From Bacteroidales bacterium (lineage in GTDB: Bacteria > Bacteroidota > Bacteroidia > Bacteroidales > UBA12077), in the NCBI GenBank assembly GCA_003446015.1, contig DMBU01000198.1, positions 1 through 21,226 of the forward strand: a stretch of 21,226 nucleotides of DNA, written 5' to 3'. A program made the translations under genes and the position numbers. Shown piece after piece: positions 15,818 to 21,226 of the stretch; position 1 is the first letter of the stretch, and every line of letters starts with the position of its first letter. The notes under the pieces were generated by a model. The model saw nothing but the letters and a program-made list of their open reading frames with translations, was not told the DNA's origin and searched no databases.

Positions 15818-17175
15818 TAGTTTTCAGGATTATATTTATCAATTTTTTGAGCAATTTGGGTAACCGTTTTGTTCATAATCTCATTGAGTAATACATCAGA
15901 TGATTTAATACTTTTATCAGCTTTTAACAAATTATGTAGTCTGTTAATATCCGATTTATTATCCTTCTTAATATCTTCTTTTGAATCACGATCTTTATAT
16001 TTCCAATATCCCGGAATGAGTTTGTTTTTGTCACCACTGAAAGCAGCATAATGCATTCTGTCGGTATTAGATTCGCTAATCATATCAGAAACCATAACTG
16101 AATTGTCTGCTGTTGATACCAATTTAAAATCAATGGCAAAACTGGCACTATTAACCTGCTCGTATTCCATATAAGTGGTTTTATAGTATTTAACAATTTC
16201 AATTTCTTTGCCTTCTTTATCTTTTGTTTTTGTTACTTCTTTTAAATATCCCTTGTTTTCTGTTTTATTTAATTTCCCTGTTGAGGCATTAACTTTTGTA
16301 ATGGTTCCGGTTAAAACACTTTGAATTCCTGCAAGATTTGCAGCTTTCATATTGATCTGTCCATTATCGTAGATAGTTGAACTTAATGAAGAAGGATCAA
16401 TAATTTTTAAAAACGGATTATTTAGATCACTTAATTTCCCTTTTAAATCTGCGGTAATTTCACTTGCTGTTCTTCCATAACTATAATTACGATACGATAG
16501 GTTTGTAACTAAAACAGAAATTGTTCCCTTTTCCTGAGCTTCGTCTTTAAGTGCAACAGATTGCTTGTAAGTTCCTGCACCTGTTATAATGGTTTGGTAT
16601 GTATAGTAAGCTTTTCTGTATAATCCGGTTTCTAAATACTGGTTTGCATCGCGATACATAGGCTCATATTTAGCTGTAATGAAGAGATCCTGCACATCTT
16701 TATAATTTGCATCAATCGTTCTTATTTCTTCAAAAACAGTTAAGGCAGCTGTAAAATCTTCACGATTTAATTTATCTAAGCCATCGGCATATTTCTTATT
16801 CAGGTAATCGCCTTTTGCTTCTTCGTAATACTCTTTGTAATATTCCGGAAATTCCAGATCAACCTTTACTGTTTTTATTTTACTAAAATATCTTTCGGCA
16901 TCTAAATAATTATAAACTGCCTTTTTATAATCAGCTTGTTTATAGGCAACACTGAAATCAGTTAGTTTTTTATCAAGCGTTTGTTGACCGGTTTTACGTA
17001 AACCCAGTTTCGCGTCCACATTAGAATCTTTCTTTTTTACAGCTTCATAATAGTATGCTGCTGCATCTTCGTACAGTCCAGCTTCTTCGAATTTGGCTGC
17101 TTTTTTTGTATATCGCTTTGACGCGCATCCGGCAATAAGTAAAATAATGCTTAAAAAGACCAGTATTTTTTTCAT
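15817..17175 (-). CDS. TPR lipoprotein with CsgG/LpoB-like domain
   Basis: 452 aa. Lipobox LIAGC with C17. Residues about 25-210 are helical repeats of TPR type (KKAAKFEEAGLYEDAAAYYYEAV, YADGLDKLNREDFTAALTVFEEI, ETGLYRKAYYTYQTII). From about 215 the pattern GTISVLVTNLSYRNYSYGRTAS...ANLAGIQSVLTGTITKV resembles the alpha/beta domain of CsgG, LpoB and TolB-N-like periplasmic proteins. A C-terminal charged region ends the protein. It is first in a two-gene operon with the LPP20-like lipoprotein, sharing one base at the stop/start junction. An outer-membrane assembly or cell-wall-synthesis accessory role is a guess from the domains, not shown. Confidence 0.8.
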   Translation of the reverse strand: MKKILVFLSIILLIAGCASKRYTKKAAKFEEAGLYEDAAAYYYEAVKKKDSNVDAKLGLRKTGQQTLDKKLTDFSVAYKQADYKKAVYNYLDAERYFSKIKTVKVDLEFPEYYKEYYEEAKGDYLNKKYADGLDKLNREDFTAALTVFEEIRTIDANYKDVQDLFITAKYEPMYRDANQYLETGLYRKAYYTYQTIITGAGTYKQSVALKDEAQEKGTISVLVTNLSYRNYSYGRTASEITADLKGKLSDLNNPFLKIIDPSSLSSTIYDNGQINMKAANLAGIQSVLTGTITKVNASTGKLNKTENKGYLKEVTKTKDKEGKEIEIVKYYKTTYMEYEQVNSASFAIDFKLVSTADNSVMVSDMISESNTDRMHYAAFSGDKNKLIPGYWKYKDRDSKEDIKKDNKSDINRLHNLLKADKSIKSSDVLLNEIMNKTVTQIAQKIDKYNPEN

Positions 17176-17292
17176 AAGTTTCGTGATTTATTATTGGATT
17201 TGAAAAATAAGAATATAATTGGAATTATAAAAACTCAATATCATTTATTAATTTTAAACTTTAATTTTTTCAGACTTTTAAAAAATAAAATA

Positions 17293-17985
17293 ATGATAAA
17301 TTATAAACGAATTGGAATCGTTGGCGGAGTGAGTCCCCAATCATCGGCCCTTTTTTATAAAACAATAATTGAAAAACATTATCAAAAAAATAAGGATTAT
17401 TATTATCCTGAGATTATAATGTTTAGTGTTGATTTTGGAAAAATAAAAGTTCTACAGAAGGAAAATGATCCAACAAACTATATTCGAGAATTTGTAAAGG
17501 CAATTGACTCATTGGAAAAAGCAGGTGCAGATTTTGCTGTTATTGCTTCGAATACTCCACATAGAGTTTTTTCACAAATTGAAAAACAGGTTACAATCCC
17601 AATGTTAAGTATTGTTGATATTACTGCAGATTACGCATCTAATAAGGGATTTAAAAAACTCCTTTTACTGGGCACCAACTATACGATGCGTGAAGACTTT
17701 TATAAACAAGGTTTGAAAAAGAAAGGGTTAGAGACAATTGTTCCTACAAGTGAAGAACAGGAGATAGTAAACAATATCATTTTTAATGAGCTTGTAATTG
17801 GAGAAATTAGAGAAGAAAGTAGACAAAATCTAGTAAAAATCGTTAACCATTATACTGCAGATGCAGTAATTTTAGGTTGTACGGAGTTACCCCTAATTAT
17901 TAGAAAAGAAGACATTTCTATTGCATTAATTGATACCACAGACGTTTTTGCAGAGCAAACATTAAATTTTGCTAATAAATCTTAA
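17293..17985 (+). CDS. Aspartate/glutamate racemase family protein (Thr/Cys active-site type)
   Basis: 230 aa from the ATG at 17293 (MINYKRIGIVGGVSPQSSALFY), the expected start for this family. The frame is open 33 codons further, but that extension is low-complexity and unlike homologues. The usual catalytic Cys pair is Thr88 (ASNTPH) and Cys196 (GCTELP). That pairing is as I recall for E. coli YgeA, a broad-spectrum amino-acid racemase, rather than the Cys/Cys of classical aspartate racemases. Cofactor-independent racemisation of an amino acid is likely, with substrate uncertain. It is divergent from the lipoprotein operon; the 117 bp between the two ATGs carry both promoters, with no consensus box seen. 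Confidence 0.87.
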   Translation: MINYKRIGIVGGVSPQSSALFYKTIIEKHYQKNKDYYYPEIIMFSVDFGKIKVLQKENDPTNYIREFVKAIDSLEKAGADFAVIASNTPHRVFSQIEKQVTIPMLSIVDITADYASNKGFKKLLLLGTNYTMREDFYKQGLKKKGLETIVPTSEEQEIVNNIIFNELVIGEIREESRQNLVKIVNHYTADAVILGCTELPLIIRKEDISIALIDTTDVFAEQTLNFANKS

Positions 17986-17990
17986 AAAGG

Positions 17991-18044
17991 AAACTCCAAA
18001 TTCCAAGCTAAAAAAACATCTTAATAATTTGGAAATTGGAGTTT
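17991..18044 (+). terminator. Long inverted repeat, probable terminator of the racemase gene
   Basis: AAACTCCAAATTCCAA (17991-18006) pairs with TTGGAAATTGGAGTTT (18029-18044), with one central mismatch and a 22-nt loop, 5 bp after the stop. It lacks a good T-tract, so factor-independent termination is probable but not certain. It could also serve the convergent lipase gene. Confidence 0.55.
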
Positions 18045-18112
18045 AATTATTCATGTTGCTTATGAATGACCTCTTTATTACATATTATCGTTAAAAGTTC
18101 TTTTAGTATATG

Positions 18113-19120
18113 TTAATTAATCTGGTGATACTTGACCATATCCAATTGATATTCTGCAGTCAGGTCTTTTGAATTATAGTGTCCGTATGGAGTCGAATTA
18201 AAAACTTTTTCTCCATTTTATCCCGGGATTCTTGTTGTATATTTACCATATACTAAGCATCCATATCCAATTATTTCATCTACGGTCGACCATATGGTAT
18301 AAATATAGTCACCTTCATATTTCTGTGTGTTATTAATGTCAACAAGAATGTCGGAAACACCATAAGGACCTGTTCCCCAGAATAGATACCCAGGATATAA
18401 ACCTGTCTCATCATTACAGGTTTCAGTTGCTCCACCAACTATATAACATGAAACTAAACCGCGATTGGCCCCGGCAATTCCAATAAAAGTATCAACTATA
18501 TCGGTTAAAGGAGCTCCTAAATTTTTATAAGTCCCGGAATTATAGTCATAACAAGAACCTCCTTTTACTGCTTTCCTTGCAAGGGTAACACCCATCGAAT
18601 GACCAATGATATCAATGTTATTTGCTCCCGTATATTCCTTTACTGCAATAATAAATGCCCTGATTTGAGAAATATATTCAAAGGAATGGCTTTGTTTAGC
18701 TGAGAGAAGTACATTTGCCGGACCCCAGGTAAAACCGTATAATTCAACTTGAGAATAACCATTATTTGAAAAATAATCCACGGAAGCTGTCCAACCACTT
18801 TGTCCAAAAACAGTACCAAGTGCTTTATCTGAATTTCCGTGAATAAAAATCACAGGCTGATTGACAATTTCATCACTTGAATTAATTTTCCCTCCAAAAC
18901 TGCCACCATTTATGTCATCTCTTAAGAAATCATAATTTTCATATCCATTTTCAGCGAGCCATTCCTGAAAATCAGGTGATATACCTGTAAATGTCGATTT
19001 AGCGGTATTCGTTGAATTCTCTTTTTCACTTATAAGTAATGTTTCATCAATGCTGTCTTTTTCACATCCTATTAAGATCATAAAAAATAGAATCCATAAT
19101 AAGTTAAATTTTTTTCTCAT
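18113..19120 (-). pseudogene. Lipase lipoprotein interrupted by a nonsense codon
   Basis: An alpha/beta-hydrolase lipase resembling class 2 lipases. The signal has lipobox LIGC with C19. IFIHGNSDKALG provides the oxyanion-hole block, S175 lies in GHSMG, and D281 in STVDE. The frame stops at TAA (18218-18220), codon 301, after TTRIPG. It then continues without another stop for 34 codons (NGEKVFNSTPYGHYNSKDL...) to a second TAA at 18113. That tail contains H314 in YGHYNS, the obvious candidate for the missing catalytic histidine. A single C-to-T change of a CAA codon would explain the stop. The 300-residue product would lack His and probably be inactive, unless the stop is read through or is a sequencing error. 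All other parts look intact, implying recent loss. Confidence 0.78.
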
Positions 19121-19390
19121 AACTGTAGTTTTTAAATTATAATCAATTGTACAATTAAACCTGTAATAACATATTGTGGTATGGAGAAATTAGGCATTGA
19201 CAAAATTGACAACTTACTTGTTGAATTGTTTTAATGTCCAGAATAATAATAATTTAACAGTATATAGTTTTTGTTTGACCAATCAAAATTATTAATTCTA
19301 ATGTTAATCTAAATATAATACAAGGGCATTATCACTAAGAATTAGCCTCAGAAATTCAGTGCTTTGACTAGATGTTATGATTTTTTACAA

Positions 19391-19428
19391 TAACTATAAA
19401 AATAGTTGTGTAATTAAAAATATAGTTA
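19391..19428 (+). promoter_or_regulatory. Probable BlaI-type operator (three half-sites)
   Basis: AACTAT-AAAA-ATAGTT (19392-19407) is a perfect 6-bp dyad. A third half-site, TATAGTTA at 19421-19428, repeats the right arm. BlaI/MecI repressors bind short dyads in their own promoters, and the BlaI gene starts 12 bp downstream. Confidence 0.6.
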
Positions 19429-19436
19429 TATCTTTG
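19429..19436 (+). promoter_or_regulatory. Probable -7 promoter box (TAnnTTTG) for the BlaI/M56 operon
   Basis: TATCTTTG matches the Bacteroidota -7 consensus, with TTG at 19406-19408 about 20 bp upstream as a -33 element inside the operator dyad. It ends only 4 bp before the ATG, so transcription from it would begin at or near the start codon (leaderless mRNA). Confidence 0.45.
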
Positions 19437-19440
19437 TTGC

Positions 19441-19821
19441 ATGAAAGAATTAACCAAAGCTGAAGAACAAGTAATGCAATATCTCTGGGAGATCGAAAAA
19501 GGTTTTCTTGCTGATATTGTTAACCAGTTCCCTGATCCAAAACCTGCATATACTACCATATCCACAGTTGTTCGTGTATTGGTAAGCAAAGGTTTTATTG
19601 GATTTACAACCTACGGAAAATCGAATGAGTATTATCCTGAAGTTAGTAAAAAGGAATATACAAAAGCATTTTTTAAAGGGATTACAAAAAGTTTTTTTAA
19701 TAATTCGGCAAGCAAGTTGGTGTCGTTTTTTACAAGCGAGAATGATCTAAGTATAACTGAGCTTGAACAATTGAAAAAACAAGTTGAAGAACAAATTGAA
19801 AAAAAGAAAAAATCTGAATAA
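19441..19821 (+). CDS. BlaI/MecI/CopY-family repressor
   Basis: 126 aa winged-helix repressor. MKELTKAEEQVMQYLWEIEKGFLADIVNQFPDPKPAYTTISTVVRVLVSKGFIGFTTYGKSNEYYPEVSKKEYT carries the canonical family pattern, including the recognition helix PAYTTISTVVRVL. The C-terminal dimerisation region ends in a charged helix. In characterised systems the membrane M56 protein triggers cleavage of this repressor and frees the operator. Here the M56 gene follows with a one-base overlap (TAATG), and a dyad lies just upstream, so an autoregulated sensor circuit is likely. Target genes beyond the operon are unknown. Confidence 0.93.
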   Translation: MKELTKAEEQVMQYLWEIEKGFLADIVNQFPDPKPAYTTISTVVRVLVSKGFIGFTTYGKSNEYYPEVSKKEYTKAFFKGITKSFFNNSASKLVSFFTSENDLSITELEQLKKQVEEQIEKKKKSE

Positions 19822-21158
19822 TGAATTCGTTTTATACATACATCATTGAATCTACTATATCAGTATCAGTTTTTTATATTTTTTACGAATTATTTTTAAA
19901 ACGCGATACTTGGTTTCGATTCAACCGTTATTATTTATTATTTGGAATGATGTTTTCTTTTATTCTGCCCTTACTTGATTTTTCAGCATCAAGTTTAGTG
20001 GTTAATTCGCAAAATCAATTTGAATTTAACGAATATTTGAGTTTTGGATATGCAGTTAACTCCATTAAGGATCAAACTGTTGAATTCATTTCAAATCCCA
20101 ATTATATATTTCTATTTTACATCATGATTGGCAGCTTATTTTTTGCAAGGTTTGTTTATCAGTTATTTAAAATAATAAAAACAGCAAAGGCTTATGAGAA
20201 AATAAAATATAAAAATTACAAGCTAGTTTTAATGAATGATGACAGTGCTCCATTTTCATTTTTCAACCATATTTTTATGAATAAGAACGATTATGGAACA
20301 ATCGGATCAAATGAATTGCTCTTGCATGAAATTGTACATGCACAACAAAAACATTCAATCGATGTCATTCTTCTTGAATTATTACTTGTTCTTCAGTGGT
20401 TTAATCCTTTCATTTATCGGTACAGATTAGCGTTTAAAGAAATTCATGAATATTTGGCAGATAGGGGAGTCTTAAAGGCAAATAATGATAAGATTGCCTA
20501 TCAGAAACTTATCCTCGACCAAATTGAAAAGAGTTTTAACCTTAATCTTGCCAGCCAGTTTAATTATTCATTAACCAAAAACAGAATAAAAATGATGACA
20601 AGAATAAATTCAAGTAAAATAGCAAAATTTAAAATCCTTTTGGTTTTGCCTTTAGTTGCAATACTATTAATGGCTTTTACAATAAATACTTCTAATGATA
20701 ATATAGTTAATAAAAGCCTTTTACAATTTCAGACGACCGTAAATCCTAATTTAATCCCTTCAATTTTTCCTGTTATGAAAGGTGAAGGAGTAAAAATTTC
20801 ATCTGGTTTCGGAATGCGGATTCATCCCATCTCAAAGAAAGAAATGATGCATAATGCTGCTGATATTAAAGCTCCTGAGGGAACTCCTGTGTATGCTACA
20901 GCTGATGGATTGGTTCGGAAAGTAAAGCAGAATTATAAGCAGGGTGAAGGTTATGGTAAATACATTATTATTGATCATGAAGGTGGATATTCAACTCTTT
21001 ACGCTCAGCTTAAAGATTATAGTGCAAAAGAAGGGCAAGAAGTAAAACAGGGTGATGTGATTGGCTATGTTGGCCAAACGGGCCTGTCAACCGGACCACA
21101 TTTGCATTATGAAATTAAGAAAGATGGAGAGAATGTAGATCCTGAAAAATATTTTTAA
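19821..21158 (+). CDS. BlaR1/MecR1-type M56 membrane peptidase fused to an M23 (LytM-like) domain
   Basis: 445 aa. Membrane segments lie at about 5-22, 35-55, 92-112 and 270-288. The M56 zinc site is H169-E-I-V-H173, with the downstream glutamate in FKEIHEYLADR, facing the cytoplasm as in BlaR1. After the last membrane segment, where BlaR1 carries its penicillin-sensing domain, there is an M23 domain (about 315-445): SSGFGMRIHP, zinc ligands H344 and D348, then H427-L-H429 in GPHLHYE. The position of the other catalytic histidine (YAHL in active LytM-type enzymes) is Gln396 (TLYAQL), so the domain may bind peptidoglycan without cutting it. It is translationally coupled to the BlaI gene. A cell-wall-sensing role is inferred. 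The last 68 bp of the window hold only CCCCCT-rich spacer. Confidence 0.92.
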   Translation: MNSFYTYIIESTISVSVFYIFYELFLKRDTWFRFNRYYLLFGMMFSFILPLLDFSASSLVVNSQNQFEFNEYLSFGYAVNSIKDQTVEFISNPNYIFLFYIMIGSLFFARFVYQLFKIIKTAKAYEKIKYKNYKLVLMNDDSAPFSFFNHIFMNKNDYGTIGSNELLLHEIVHAQQKHSIDVILLELLLVLQWFNPFIYRYRLAFKEIHEYLADRGVLKANNDKIAYQKLILDQIEKSFNLNLASQFNYSLTKNRIKMMTRINSSKIAKFKILLVLPLVAILLMAFTINTSNDNIVNKSLLQFQTTVNPNLIPSIFPVMKGEGVKISSGFGMRIHPISKKEMMHNAADIKAPEGTPVYATADGLVRKVKQNYKQGEGYGKYIIIDHEGGYSTLYAQLKDYSAKEGQEVKQGDVIGYVGQTGLSTGPHLHYEIKKDGENVDPEKYF

Positions 21159-21226
21159 ACTTTTAGTTGTTTTATGTATTAATCCCCCTTAGTTCCCCCT
21201 TTAGAAAAGCTACTCTTTATACACAA

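Larger units (their letters stand above)
19121..19440. other. Divergent intergenic region before the BlaI/M56 pair
   Basis: 320 AT-rich bases between the lipase (minus) and BlaI (plus) genes. No ORF or RNA gene was seen. It holds the operator and promoter elements near 19391-19436 listed separately, and a 12-bp palindrome AATTGTACAATT at 19145-19156 close to the lipase start, of unknown meaning. Confidence 0.5.

Noticed and set aside
17194..17292. Upstream ATG extending the racemase by 33 residues
   Set aside because: The extra residues are low-complexity Lys/Asn/Phe-rich sequence unlike the family N-terminus, which begins right before IGIVGG.
19145..19156. Palindrome AATTGTACAATT upstream of the lipase gene
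   Set aside because: A short AT-rich palindrome in AT-rich DNA, with no neighbouring regulator or second copy. It could be chance.

Overview
The window looks like chromosomal DNA of a Bacteroidota bacterium, probably a marine or gut Marinilabiliales-type lineage (inference). The grounds are the strongly AT-rich sequence, promoter-like TAnnTTTG boxes, no evident Shine-Dalgarno sequences, many lipoproteins, a BlaI/M56 pair, and gene families typical of that phylum. No rRNA, tRNA, CRISPR array or complete insertion sequence was seen.

Layout. (1) 1-2252, minus, running off the left edge: an Eco57I-like restriction-modification protein with a PD-(D/E)xK nuclease, an N6-adenine methylase, and a complete-looking REP-associated (Y1/HUH, IS200-like) transposase domain spliced in frame between methylase motif I and the NPPY motif. 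Four REP-like palindromes lie inside this coding sequence, and a similar one lies just upstream of it. This is the most unusual thing in the window. (2) 2253-2945: a gene-free stretch rich in palindromes, including a 65-nt hairpin, that looks like interspersed repeat DNA. (3) 2946-5153: an orphan membrane-bound PAS-PAS hybrid histidine kinase. (4) 5423-7744, all minus: a small Cys-rich protein, a flavodoxin-like protein, an NmrA-type NAD(P)-binding protein and a Crp/Fnr regulator. A TTGAC-N4-GTCAA dyad and a TAnnTTTG box lie between the last two. (5) 8082-9970, plus: a secreted alpha/beta hydrolase and an SMP-30-like lipoprotein, closed by a terminator. (6) 10093-12664, plus: a tight five-gene run (PNPOx-like, metallophosphoesterase, DUF1697, cupin, PNPOx-like) ending at a terminator that faces the convergent M28 peptidase (12716-14314, minus). 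(7) 14471-17175, minus: two translationally coupled lipoproteins (TPR/CsgG-like, then LPP20-like). (8) 17293-17985, plus: an Asp/Glu racemase-family protein. (9) 18113-19120, minus: a lipase lipoprotein gene broken by one in-frame TAA that removes the probable catalytic histidine. (10) 19441-21158, plus: a BlaI-type repressor overlapping an M56 membrane peptidase fused to an M23 (LytM-like) domain, behind an operator-like dyad.

The genes form several independent units, not one pathway. Two are self-contained regulatory circuits: Crp/Fnr with the NmrA protein, and BlaI with M56-M23. The restriction protein with its embedded transposase is the candidate new system: a defence enzyme carrying a housekeeping-type HUH nuclease together with what may be that nuclease's own recognition palindromes.
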